Shown here: piece after piece, positions 24,857 to 36,606 of the stretch | How the letters are laid out: every line of letters begins with the position of its first letter | How positions within the stretch are numbered: the first letter of the stretch is position 1 | Assembly (NCBI GenBank): GCA_051294375.1 | Contig: CM119265.1 | Location: 8,440,772-8,504,771 of the forward strand | Origin: Paraspadella gotoi | Lineage: Eukaryota; Chaetognatha | Direction of reading: 5' to 3' | DNA length: 64,000 nt | Notes under the pieces: generated by a model | Told to the model about the DNA's origin: nothing | Seen by the model: only the letters and a program-made list of their open reading frames with translations | The model's database searches: none | Program-made: the position numbers and the translations under genes

Positions 24857-24858
<2 letters not shown>

Positions 24859-24939
<81 letters not shown>
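24859..24939 (+). repeat. (GA)n microsatellite
   Basis: About 80 bp with a single GGA interruption. Confidence 0.98.
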
Positions 24940-24942
<3 letters not shown>

Positions 24943-26345
24943 CGATAGAGAAAGAGAGACAGAATCGGACGTGATACTTCTCCAAGTCTATCTGAGTCTA
25001 TTAGTGGAGATAAATGGAACTCAATCTCAGCAAAAAAAAAAAAGGAATCGAGAGAGAAGTTGGTTGATAAATGAAATAAATCTAATCGGTTTTATAGTTC
25101 ACTAACAGTTTAATAATTGATCATTTCGATATGTCTCGAGCCGTTCTAAGAAAATTTTATGTAGTGCCGACAGATATTGTCAAATGATAATTATGTCTTT
25201 AAATTCGATTTATCGTTTTTTTTTAAAGGTTTTCGGTGCTTGAATAAAACGAGACCTGAACAATAGATTTAAAAATTACTCAACCCACGAGATTTTGTAT
25301 AATCTTAATTTTTGTCTCGAAATTTCATTAACCGAAACGAAATTCATGAAAAGAGGCAGATCGTTTTTTTTTTTTAAATTTTCTGCCAGCGATTAAATTT
25401 TACGATCGAGTTTAGTTTTCGTTGTCGTTTTTCGTTTTCACCGCTGCTGTCGCAGTCGTCGTTTTCGTCGTCGTCGTCGTCGTCGTCGTTATCTTTCAAT
25501 TTTGTTTTTGTTTTTTGTTTCCGCAAAAAGAAGCCTGGAAATTCTTGTCGAAATCTCGAGTCTTTGAAGAAACAATCGGAGGTGATCCTTTGAAAGCCTC
25601 GTTGGATCTAAAATCTAAAAGGGGCCTGAGATGCGAGCGGTTTTCTACTAACCGATGCCTGAAATTGAAAAAAAAAAAAATTACAATGATTCTTTCATTG
25701 TTTGAAGTACAAAATTATAAAATTATTTTCGTTTTTAAACATTAGATGATTCGAGTTCTACCGCTCCGTTATTTCGGGTCAAAAGTCGACCTCGAATTAG
25801 CGAAGAAAAGTTGTAAATAACGAGCGAGGCGGGCGAGACCGAGAGATGGCGTACGACGGATACGAGCGTCTGCTCGATAGAGGTGGGAGGTGGGAGGGAG
25901 CAGGTGGGATTTGGGATGGCGGAAGTGGTAAGGTGGTCTCGAGTGTCAGAGGTGTTTTTGGTTTAAAGAAGAATTTGAAGGAATATTTTTTTTAACTAAA
26001 AAAAAAAAACAACACTTTTCAATCAGATTTAAAACTTAATTTAGATGAAAATAAAATATTTATATTTACTTTAAAATGATAAAAGCTTTATTTTAATTTT
26101 TTAAATAAATAATTGAGATTGCCCTTTTATTTTCCTTCCACGGCCCGGGAATAGTAAGAGTTCGCAAATTCAACTGCGGATTCCCTTTTATCTTCGCGCG
26201 CGAGTAGAAAAGAGAAAACAAACAAAAGGCATTTTTTTTCAAGATGGCACCGGCGACAACTGTTTTTTATTAGAGCGAACACGTTCCTTTTTTAGGTTTC
26301 AATAAAAAAAAATGTAGATGGTTGAAACAATAAAAGTTATTTTAT

Positions 26346-26386
<41 letters not shown>

Positions 26387-27109
26387 TTATCATAAACCGA
26401 AAAATTAAATCTTGGATCAACTTCTTCAAAGACAGAGGGAGAAGAGAGTAAACACTAAACACTAAACAGGAAAGAAATAATTCTTTTGTTTTTGTTTGTC
26501 GTCAGCGACGGCTTGGGTTTCCATCGGGAATTCCTCGCTGCTGCTAGTGACATCTTTGCGTCGAAGACGTCGACTTCGTTTCTCCCTTTATGTCTTTTGT
26601 TTTTGCTTTGGATGAATTTGCCATATTCCATCTCTCTCTTCGTCCTTATCCGTAATACAAATTCACCAAGTAGGGTACTTTCTTCGTTGGCAAAGCAGGC
26701 TAAGACACTTTATCTCAATTCTACGTCCCGTGATCAATAACGCGACCGGTTTGAGCTTTCCAGCGAAAGCAAGCAGTCTCCGAAAGTTCGAAGTCCCATC
26801 GCACTCAGTGCATCACACTCCATCTCCTCAAAATCATAAAACTCAATTTCCAATTACCGCCTTCCGATTTTTCAATAACCGCGTGCTCAGTCTCAGCTCC
26901 CCATTTCGCATGATGAATTTTAGGTGAAATTTTCCCTTTTATTTAGCCATTTTCCTTTCACTCAAATAGCCTAATTTCGCCGATAAATTTTTCACTCTCC
27001 GTCTCTCAATTCGCCATTTTCCGACAATCAATTTGCCATATTCCATCATCCAATATTTGCGGCGCTGAACTGAAGGTCGCTCGAAATCCGCGTGGGCGTG
27101 AATGGAGTG

Positions 27110-27151
<42 letters not shown>

Positions 27152-27459
27152 GAGTGAGAGACATTCCTGAATAGGCACGTTGAAATTCTATGAGTTGGAG
27201 AGATCTCTTGATAGATAATAGTAGATAATAGTAAAAAAGCCTATTTTGACACTAATTTAATAATACTAGCGTCTCTGTTCCAAGTGTAAGTCAACCGCGT
27301 TTGAGTGGGTATGCGTATAAAGTGTCTTCAGTCGAGACGCAATCGACCCAAAAAGAGAAAAACGCAGGAGAACGGAACCGATTGGAAACTTCAACTCTGA
27401 GAGAGAGAGAGTGAATCGATTTCTCAGATGGTTGTTGTTGTTGTTACTGATTTTTAGTT

Positions 27460-27659
27460 GTTGTTGTTCCTCCTCTTCACCCCGGCGTCGAGCTCGACTT
27501 CGTAATTGCAAATTAGCCCGATTTCCCGGCGCCGGGCGCCAACTTCGCTGGCGGCGTCTCGTCTCCCCGGTGAGTGTTTATTAACGTCTGGCGCGAACGG
27601 GCGCCGCTGAGGGAGCGAGGGAAACGGCGAGGCGGGGGATTGTGTGGAGGCGGGGCCGA

Positions 27660-27725
<66 letters not shown>

Positions 27726-27960
27726 CGAAAGAGAGAGAAAGAGAGAGAATGAATTTGATATCCAGGAGGCATTCACCGTCCACGAGGCGCCAACGGCATC
27801 GCCACGGCTTTTGTAGCTTTGAAAGGCGTTTGGCGCATCGAGGGTATGAGTGGCGTGGCACGGCGGGGCGCAGATCAGCACGGCGTGGCGCAGTATAGCA
27901 TCGGGAAGCACAGCATAGCACCTCAAGTCACAGCTTAGTACCAACGTCGGGTTTATGGCT
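27460..27960. other. CpG-rich segment with (GA)n and a strong donor-like site
   Basis: CpG-rich on both sides of a (GA)n tract (27661-27750). CCCCG|GTGAGTG at 27567-27575 is a good donor on the plus strand. Degenerate AGCACGGCGTGGCGCAG-type units recur from 27855 to 27920. No protein can be supported; a promoter with a non-coding first exon is one reading. Confidence 0.3.
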
Positions 27961-29461
27961 CAAAGGAGAAAAAAAGATCTTTTCCCAAAAAAGTCGACCG
28001 AGTCCCTCAGTTCCTCTGCGACTCGATTCGCTTCTTTTTTCTTTTTTCTTTTTTCTTTTTCCCCTTCTCATCTTCGCCCGCCGGCAGTATTGCCATCTTT
28101 TTTTAGGACTCATATTTGCCACTTTCATTTGCCGTTTGCAAAGTCGATGACGGGGTCTTGATTACCTTTGCTTGGGGGAGAATACTGCAAGTTGGGTTTT
28201 TAAACAAGCTTTTATAATCAAGTATACAATAAAAAACCTTTCGATGATATATTGAATGAATGTACAATCTAAAGATTAAATAAAATGGACTGTTCACCTT
28301 TTTGTTCGCCCGTGACGCTGAACTTTTAGGAAGTTTTAACCAATAGGTTGTCTCTTACTAAAACTAGGACAGATTGTAGTTTAACCTCGTGTTGTATAGA
28401 CCTCCCACTCCCAAAATTAGTTATTAGATATAATGATAAGTAAAAAGTTTTAAAAAAGAAATATATATATAATTAAATAATAGATTCAATAGTAAAACTT
28501 TCATAAAATATAAAAATATAAGATAGTGAAACAAGTAATTTAGAAAATTTTCATTAAATCCCTAACCCAAGAGACTGTAACCTTACACTTCGTTCTCACC
28601 GGTAGAGGGCTCGATCATATCGTCGCTGAAAAATAATCCTAAAACAAGACTGTAAAAATGAAAGATTTTTAGCGCCATTTGCGTCTGTCTCCCTCACTGC
28701 CATCTCTTATACCACCTAATAGCCAAATAACGGCAATACAGTCACGGTCACAATGGCGCTATTTACCACTAGGTTCTTATGCCATAAAATCAACTACCCC
28801 TTTAGAAATATAATGGCATCACACAACCCTGCCCAACTTCATCCCTAAGCCACTCACTCTTCTCTCTCTCTCTCTCTCTCTCTCCTCTCTCTTCTTCTCT
28901 CTTCTCTCCTCTCTCTCTCTCTCTCTCCACCCCCTTTCCCCCGCTCCCCAAACGCGACGGCACCGCCCACATCTGGAGAAGTAGGCGTGGTTTTCGCCCG
29001 CGTCTTTGTTCCGACCCTGGAATGAGAAGAGTTTTCGTCCTCCACCGAAATATGCGCGCCGAAGTATGGAAGATGGCGAAGACGACGACGACGACGACGA
29101 CGACAAGGAAGACAAATATATGAAGACGACGATGTCGACGTTTAGGAAAATTTCGATGAACACGAAGAAACAAAAAGAAGATTAGGTCCGTGAATTAATT
29201 TTTTAATAAATATTGGCTAAAACGGGATTAACGAAGAGAAAGAAGAAAGTGACGTTGACTCTGAGAATCACAACAGCAGCGACAGCGTCGTAAAAAACAG
29301 GGACGATGAGAAGAAGATGATAAATACTCGGGAAACGAAGACCCAGGACAACGATCACAAGGATATTACTGTTGGAATAAAAGAGAGGATGATGACTCCG
29401 GAAGGATAAATGCAAAGTGAAGATAAGGAGAAAATGAATCACGTCCGAGGACGGCGACCCT

Positions 29462-29469
<8 letters not shown>

Positions 29470-29503
<34 letters not shown>

Positions 29504-29505
29504 TG
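29470..29505 (+). repeat. (ACG)n triplet array
   Basis: About 12 units within a purine-rich acidic-ORF-like region; a similar array of nine units lies at 29076-29103. Confidence 0.95.
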
Positions 29506-30857
29506 CAACAATGAAGAAACGCTTTCGTCTGTTGTCTAAAAGTATTTAAGTGAAAAACTCCAAAAAAAGTACCAAAACAAAAACAATAGAAACAGTTGCT
29601 AAGACGGTCTCTTGCGTTCTGGCAGCGTTCCTTTCTCTCGATTAACTAATCTTTTTATTCGTCGGTTAACTAAGTTAAGTAATAATAATAATAACAGTTC
29701 AATAAATTTGGACAAAACAAATCCGTATCGAATGAAAGCAAGCCTCGATGTAAAGCAAACAAAAAAAAAGCAAGCCTTTTAGCGGCAGAAGGCAAATAAA
29801 ATGGTGATTGGTGAGGTAAGGTCTCGCGGTCGGGTCTCGTTCGTCGGGTCAGTTTGACGGATTGATCCGGCGAGACGGGTGAGGGAAAGGCAGCGGCGAT
29901 GAGTTCATCACTGGCGAATTCGTGAGGAAGAGAAAGAGGAAAATGAAAATAGAAGTGAGTTGAGCGATTTTTCGTGATGGGATTACGGGAATTTGCTAGA
30001 GATGAGAGGGCGTAGAGACTGCGGCGGAAAGTGAGGTGAAGGAAAACAAAGAGACTGGAAAAAAGATAACAAAAAAAAAAAGGAAAAAAAAAGGAGAAAG
30101 GAGGAGTCTCGTAACGGGAATCGAACGGGAGAAGGTGAAATTGAGGTCGAAAGGAAAAATCGATCGTGAAAGGAAGAAAAGAAAGAAGAGAAGGATTAAT
30201 GAGTGGGAAGAGAAAAAAAAAACGGAGGGAGAATTAAGGGAAGGGGAAGGGAAAAAGGGGGGAGGGAAAGTAAAGAGAAAATTAAAAGGGGAGGCGTTTT
30301 TAATCGTAAAGAAATTATAAGATTTTCTGAAATAAAAAAAAATGAAATTGAAGAAAAAAAAGTTTCAGCCTTCAGGAAACGAAAAGATGAGGCGATAAAT
30401 CATAATCGGTTCGATTTATGATATCCTTGGAGTGAATGCTGTAGCGGTAATATTTCATACCCCGTTTACTCGTCCGAGAATCAGCAGTACCTATGGCGCC
30501 GGGGTTAGCTCGAGCTCCTCCCACCCCGAAAGCCTCGGGTTCGCGCCCTGCTGATTCCCACAAGAAAGCGTGACGGGGCTTCTGACTCACCTGTAGCGAT
30601 GGGCTACTATCCGAAGTTCGGGACCTTGTGTGTAACGTACTGTGAACTGCTCGCGACGTCGTCTTCCACAATGCACGAGAAGGATTTAAAAATTAATTCA
30701 GCGATGATGTTTTTAAAAGGAAACTGAATTAAAAAAGCGATGAATGAATCAATAGTTAAGCGAAAAATAAAAAAAATTCTGAGTTGACAATGAGATGGCG
30801 CTCCCCCTTCAGATCGAAGGGTAAAAAAAGAAACGCGTGTTGCCATTAATTCCCTCT

Positions 30858-31065
30858 AGCGGAGAATCTTATCGCTGTGGAAAAAAGATCGAGAGACGCC
30901 CACGGAATTATACACTCCGTCACGGCATTGGAGCATCAATATGCGCGAGAATTAAGATTATATCGATATTATCATTTGCGCTTGGGCGAACTACGTCGAG
31001 GAAAAGACGATTATGTGCAGCACGGCCTTTTTCCTTTTATAAAAAATATTGATATTACGGCATGA
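30858..31065 (+). CDS. Candidate terminal coding exon, unknown protein
   Basis: Begins after a plausible acceptor (TTCCCTCTAG, ending 30857) and is open for about 68 codons to a TGA. The peptide starts ENLIAVEKRSRDAHGIIHSV, continues ALEHQYARELRLYRYYHLRL and ends GLFPFIKNIDITA. Amino-acid composition is balanced, with amphipathic helix-like spacing, unlike the repeat-derived frames nearby. I do not recognise it. It could be a last exon, or a fragment of a transposon protein, since repeat sequence follows directly from about 31.1 kb. Confidence 0.35.
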
Positions 31066-31112
31066 GGGTATATCCGGGCTATCGGGTTTGAGGATATTAG
31101 AGCATGAGTTTG

Positions 31113-31290
31113 TAGGTTTGAACCTGCAAGCTTCGGCATCAAAGCTGTGAACCGAAGTTGCGATCTTGTCCCTTGAGGATAAAGAACAAGAAAGGTAATT
31201 NNNNNNNNNNAATCTGCAAGCTTCGGCATCAAAGCTGCGAACCGAGGTTGCGATCTTGTCCCTTGAGGATAAAGAACAAAAAAGGGAATT
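31113..31290 (+). repeat. ~80-bp direct repeat spanning a 10-N gap
   Basis: The unit CTGCAAGCTTCGGCATCAAA...CTTGAGGATAAAGAAC occurs at about 31120-31200 and again at 31213-31290. The copies differ by a few substitutions rather than indels, so they look like real tandem copies, though the gap makes the number uncertain. Confidence 0.7.
31201..31210. other. Assembly gap (10 N) inside direct repeat
   Basis: Placed between the two ~80-bp repeat copies. Confidence 1.
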
Positions 31291-31526
31291 CCAATGTGTT
31301 GCGCCGGAGTGACTTTATTTTCACATGATATAGCATGACATGATATGACAAAAAAACTTTTCGCCCGTGTTTTTATGACATGCACTGCATCAAAATTCCG
31401 TCTTTTATTCTTTATAGTTTTAGGAATCCCTGAAGGCGTCGCTAGCAGTCCCTTAGATTTGAGGTTTTTTTCTGTGTTAACAAATGAGCAACCAACTATA
31501 GGCAAATTATATGCATTTTTAACGTA

Positions 31527-31606
31527 AGTAGGACCGACGGACCGACCAACAGACCGACCGAAAAGTGACTTATAGAGTTGCTCCTCGAGTTACTAGCGGC
31601 GCAACA
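31527..31606 (+). mobile_element. Dispersed repeat with GACC array and terminal hairpin (copy 2)
   Basis: Shares ACCGACGGACCGACCAAC and the following AAAGTGACTTATAGAG with the copy at 6.2 kb. In place of the GGATCTGCT hairpin it has a different stem (GTTGCtCC at 31577-31584 with GGcGCAAC at 31598-31605), then AAAAG. Stem sequence differs while stem position is kept, which suggests selection for structure or family divergence. Confidence 0.5.
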
Positions 31607-31721
31607 AAAGAGCGGGAATCACCGGTGAATCCACGGGTTTAATAACCGGGTGAAGAAATTCGAATATTAGAATAAGTGATGTTAAGAAGTGAAGTTGTTT
31701 GAAATTAAGAATTTTTACTAG

Positions 31722-31920
31722 CAAGCCGTCAGTCGAAAATACAAAAATTATCCGAGAAAGCGCATTAGCAAGCAAACGAGCAGTTCCTCTAAGGAAAGAA
31801 AAGGGTCGAAGAAAGAGCGCAAAAGTCAGGCGCCACGCCCACGAGGCGTTTGACCGGAAGTCGAACTCTGACGAAGAGGACGAGGCTATTTTGACGCGCG
31901 ATTTTATGAACGTGATATAA
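31722..31920 (+). CDS. Candidate terminal coding exon, basic then acidic C-terminus
   Basis: After a possible acceptor (TTTTTACTAG, ending 31721) an open frame of about 65 codons runs to TAA: KPSVENTKIIRESALASKRA, then a Lys/Arg-rich stretch (KEKGRRKSAKVRRHAHEAF), then DRKSNSDEEDEAILTRDFMN. Codons in the second half are GC-ending. It lies 0.1 kb downstream of a hairpin-tail repeat, so a repeat-derived origin is possible. No family recognised. Confidence 0.3.
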
Positions 31921-32696
31921 GAGGTCGATGGCGGGGTAAGGCTAAGTGGGAAAAAAGGTGAGGCATCGTAGGCGGAGGTCAGGTAAAAAGAGAGAGGGGG
32001 AGAGAGAGAGAGATAGGTAAAGAGTGAAAATACTACAGATTTAGAGATACGAGAACGTTAATATTCAATAATAACAAAGGCATTTATCAGTAAACAAAGG
32101 CAATACTTTCTTTTGTTCAGCATCGTTTTCAATGAAACGCGATACATTTTTTGTTTTCTTCTTTTAGTCTGAGCTTCGGCGACCGTGAAACGAGAAACTT
32201 ACTCGCGAGTGAAATGAGGTTTTTTTTAAGTCGCTGCTTCTCATATTTACTCAGTGGTTTTTTTTTTTAAGGGTATTTCAGTATTACTGGTAGTATTGAT
32301 TTTATAGGTTTATGATGAACTGATGCAAGAACTGTGATATGTCCATTGCCCAAGACATTGCCATATCATTTTTTCAATATTTGCATAATTTTTTTTTTAT
32401 TTACGAATTTTTATTAATCATTTCTTCTTCCCCCTTTTTTTTACCCCGCTCCATCACCCTATTACTCCCTCCCTTCTAAAATCCTTCATCCTTCCTCTTA
32501 TATCCATCTTCCTTCCTTCCTCCCCCCTCACCCACCGAATTCATTTCCCCGCTTCTCTTCCAACGCGGCTGCTGCGCGACGAAAGCAGGTAAGTCACGGA
32601 AACAGAGAAACTCCACTTCGCTGCTTTTACCTTTTTTCTTTTCAAGTCTTTCAGACTCTTTGTCAGAGTGTTTGCTTTACGATATGACCTTTCCAT

Positions 32697-32817
32697 CTTT
32701 TTCATTCTTTCCTTTTTTCTTTCTTTCTTTTCTTCTTATCTTCTTCCCTTTTTTCTTTCTTTCTTCTTTCTTTCTTTTCTTTTCTTTCTTTCTTTTCTTT
32801 CTCTTCTCTTCTTCTCT

Positions 32818-32851
<34 letters not shown>

Positions 32852-32901
32852 TTTCTTTCTTCTTTCTTTCTTTCTTTTCTTTCTTCTTTCTTTCTTTCCT
32901 C

Positions 32902-32944
<43 letters not shown>

Positions 32945-32945
32945 A
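32697..32945 (+). repeat. (TTTC)n imperfect microsatellite
   Basis: About 250 bp of TTTC, TTC and TTTTC units; a pure polypyrimidine strand. Confidence 0.95.
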
Positions 32946-33690
32946 TTTCTGCCCATCGCGGAAAGGCGATAAACAGACTTGGCCTGTATCGTCTCCGCTT
33001 TTGTCTCGAGCGTCGAAATTGACGACGACGTTTGGCGCCAAACATACGTTTGCGTCGTCGTCGTTGTCTTCCTCATCGTCGTCGTCATCGTCATCATGGT
33101 CGTCGTCGTCGTCGTCGTCAGTATCTGAGCCTTTGTCTCCTTTGATGCCTTCAATGGCAACGATGTTATTTCGAGCCTTCTACGTCTACGAGCGAGAAAA
33201 TAGGAAAAACCAAATACAAAACAAAAGAAAGAGACTAACAAAACAAACGGAAATAACAGACGAAAACGAAATAAAAGAAAGAAAAAGCTTTGGAAAATAA
33301 AAGTCACAAACTGAAATCAATACTCCTGAGTCGAAGACGTTATTTTTTTTTTTGTTGAAATAGGAATTTTTTTTCTTTTTTTCTTTTTTTTCATCATCAT
33401 TCACGTCACTCGGTTGTCTTAACGACAGACTCTGAGATCTTCCTCATTCGTTGTAATCTTTCTTTTTTTCTCGATGCTTTGTCGCTTTGATCGATTGATT
33501 TGATTAGTGTTCGAAGTCGGCATAGTAAACAGTATTTAGTATAGTAGTACAGCATTGTATTTGTATACTTTCTCCTTCTTTGAGTTCCTTTGATTTTTGA
33601 GACGCGAATTTTTTTTTTCGATTAACAAACAAGGCGTTCTTTTTTTATAAAGTAAACCTTGGCAAGAAGAGAGTGGGAGAGGGAGAGGAA

Positions 33691-33792
<102 letters not shown>

Positions 33793-33807
33793 CAAAAACA
33801 AAATTAG

Positions 33808-33933
33808 ATGAGAGGCCACTCGGTCGACCCTCGCATCGACTCGTGGTTGACCCTGAGAGGTCATGACGAGGAAGCCGATGTCAAAGGTCAACAAAAGGTC
33901 ACGAGCGAAGATTCCGGTTCCATCGATAAATAA
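33808..33933 (+). CDS. Small coding-like ORF (41 aa), unknown
   Basis: ATG at 33808, TAA at 33931-33933. The protein begins MRGHSVDPRIDSWLTLRGHD and ends SEDSGSIDK. It follows directly on a long (GA)n tract and has mixed, non-repetitive composition. It is short enough to be chance. It could also be part of an exon; the frame is open only a little upstream. Confidence 0.25.
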   Translation: MRGHSVDPRIDSWLTLRGHDEEADVKGQQKVTSEDSGSIDK

Positions 33934-34399
33934 CTCGGGCTTCTATGAATCTCGAACAAATTCATTGCGCCCTTCGCGTGGTCTATCGAAGAGATCAAGG
34001 ACCCTTGGGGCCAGAGCTGAATTTCAACTCTCTACACATTGCTGCGCCCGGTGAAATGCAATGCAATGCTGCGCCGTTGGTGGGAAAGCACCACTCCCGT
34101 CGCTGATGTTTATTCGATGCTTCCTTTTAACTCGATATCATTTTTCATCTTTATTTTCGCCGCTCGATTTCGTTGCTCTTTTTTTTTCTTTCTTCTGCTT
34201 TCATCGACACTGGGCCCTGCCGCCTTGGCCATTGGCCAACCATAACTGACCAGGGATCAGTGGTCACTGACCACCCGTTTTTGTTATCACCCGTCTACTC
34301 ACAAACTTATCCTTTTTCATACTCATCCTTTGGCCCCTCTCCTTCGACGCAGAAAGAGTTTGACACGAAAATCGCAAGTGACAGGAGTCGTTGATCCGC

Positions 34400-34436
<37 letters not shown>

Positions 34437-34438
34437 AC

Positions 34439-34492
<54 letters not shown>

Positions 34493-34686
34493 ACGACCGA
34501 ACTAAAATTCCGCGAACGAAGGCGAAGCTGCGGATATCTGCTTAGATTTTTCATATCTAGTGAAATCCCCGCGATCTGAAACAGATTTCGATCAATTTTT
34601 ACCCCCCCCCCGTGGCGTGAATTAGCGGGAAATTTGAGAAAAATCTGTTCTCGATTTTCAACGTATTTCGATTAACCATCATAATC

Positions 34687-34870
34687 GTCGTCGTCTTTAT
34701 CGTCTTTTTCGTCGTCATCGTCGTCTTCGTCGTCCGATTGTCCTCATTGTGACGAGGACACGCCCAGACTTTTTTCTCATCTCACCATATTTCCCAGCCT
34801 TTGGCTTTGAGGACAGCTCCGTCGTAGTCGTCGCCGTCATCGTTTTCGTCGTCGTCGTCGTCGTCGTCAG
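34687..34870 (+). repeat. (GTC)n imperfect triplet arrays
   Basis: Two imperfect GTC-rich runs (34687-34735 and 34815-34870). Other GTC/ACG arrays lie at about 8224-8310, 19688-19723, 20185-20217, 25461-25490, 33050-33120, 35942-36030, 39705-39790, 53431-53468, 54859-54898 and 55062-55092. Confidence 0.92.
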
Positions 34871-35010
34871 TCTCTTTTTTTAAAATCGGTGATCAATGGA
34901 TTGAGAGATGAAAAAATAGAATATGAGGCGTCACGAAATCCCGATGCTCTTTTATTCGTCTGATGGATTTGTCTTTTTTACGTCAGATGAAACGAAATTT
35001 TAGACGCGGT

Positions 35011-35035
35011 NNNNNNNNNNNNNNNNNNNNNNNNN
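35011..35035. other. Assembly gap (25 N)
   Basis: About 220 bp before the start of the large duplication. Confidence 1.
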
Positions 35036-35090
35036 AGGCACGCGGTTGTTCTTTTTTTATATTTTTATTCGCTAACCACATTATCACGCG

Positions 35091-35190
<100 letters not shown>

Positions 35191-35254
35191 AACTCCAGTT
35201 TCAAAAAAAAAAAAAAAAATCAAAAGAATAAATCGGTTTTTAGAAAAAAATTCC

Positions 35255-36567
35255 TAATAAAGTCATAGTTGGAAATTGTAAACATCTACTACCGGATTTA
35301 AAATTACAATTTTTTTAAGTTTAAAATGACTAATTTACGACATTCGCAGGGGCATTCACATTCGCCCCCTTCTCTTCCTCTCTTTCATAAATCCGTTTTT
35401 TCTCACATTTCGATTCATTTCACATTTCTTGCGTTCACGCGACCGTTGACTTTCCCTTCCGCGCCATAGAGTCTTTCCGATCCAAGCGTCTGTTGGTCTC
35501 TCCCTTTTTGTCCATCGATGTCTGTCCGATATCAGTGTGATCCATAGACATTATTTAAACCAATGGGTACCGCTCACATAATTAAAATGTTACTGTCATC
35601 AACTGTGTTGTACATGAACTGTACTGTAACTCCATGTTTCTGAACTGTACTGAAAAAATGTACGTTAATACCGTTCCCGGGCCGGTAAATATTTATGTTA
35701 GCAACTCCTAGTTCTCAACATCTCAGTCTAGATCTTAAATTTCATCACTTCCTTTTCACTTTAACCATTAAAAAAATTCGCGCACATGCCTGATATTTCT
35801 CTCTCTCTCTCGCTCTTCACTCTTCACTTTATTAAAATTCACTTCGAATGCGGAATAAAGAAGCGGGAGAGAATCGCATATTCAAATATTTCTGTGATCC
35901 TCTCGCGACCATCGTCCGTATTCTGCGCCGATCGTCGTTCTTTCGTCGTCGTCGTCGTCGATTGTTGTTCGTTCGTCGTAGTCGTCGTTGTTCATCGTTG
36001 TTCTTTCGTCGTCGTCGTCGTCGTCGCCGGCCGGTGTCTTGGGGATCAAAGGATCAACAGCGACGAGAGGAACGGCTCTTTTAAAAAGAACTCTCACTCC
36101 TGCGCGCGAGTGGGTGTGGACTTGTGTGCGACTGTGTGCGACCGATATGTGTTGTGCCCGATAAAGAGATGAGGAGCCTTTCAGTTTCAAGATTAGAGTG
36201 CGCGAGAGACAAAACTGTTGTCGATGTAGGATCTGTGTCCTGACTTCTTTCGAGTTACGTCACATCGGCACGTAATAATATAAGGACGACGAAGGAAAGG
36301 CGCGGATTTAAAATCGACGTGGATGGCGACTGTTAAACAACATAATTATCTCGACGCTCCATTCAAAGAGACGGCGCGTTGTTCACGGTGACGCTCCTCG
36401 TCTGTCCCCGACGTTTATTCTTGGTCCACGTGACGCGCACGTGACGTGATTCGAGATTTAAAAAAAGGTGATGAGCGTCATTCGCGCTTGTAATTTTTAA
36501 ATCGTCATTGGACGCTTCGTTGCTCCACGGCGGCGGAATCGACTGGCGTTTTTGAAGGCCGATGTCA

Positions 36568-36606
<39 letters not shown>

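Larger units (their letters stand above)
19791..30857. other. Mostly gene-free stretch with weak coding hints
   Basis: Microsatellites, poly-purine runs and several (GTC)n arrays. Weak hints: a possible tiny first exon at 25846-25882 (MAYDGYERLLDR then G|GTGGGA), and Asp/Glu/Lys-rich open frames at 29066-29185 and 29220-29520. None can be joined into a gene. Confidence 0.6.

Noticed and set aside
30479-30559. tRNA gene
   Set aside because: Box-like motifs are present but I could not form a proper acceptor, D and T arm set; kept only as a possible SINE head.
31011-31505. 164-codon minus-strand frame with repeated LYPQGTRSQ
   Set aside because: Runs through a 10-N gap and two copies of a direct repeat; gap size is arbitrary, so the frame is not real evidence.
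35786-36190. Frames in the duplicated 3.7-kb block (also 38137-38967 and the matching frames in copy B)
   Set aside because: The equivalent frames differ between the two copies because of indels, and the parts that persist are triplet or pyrimidine repeats.
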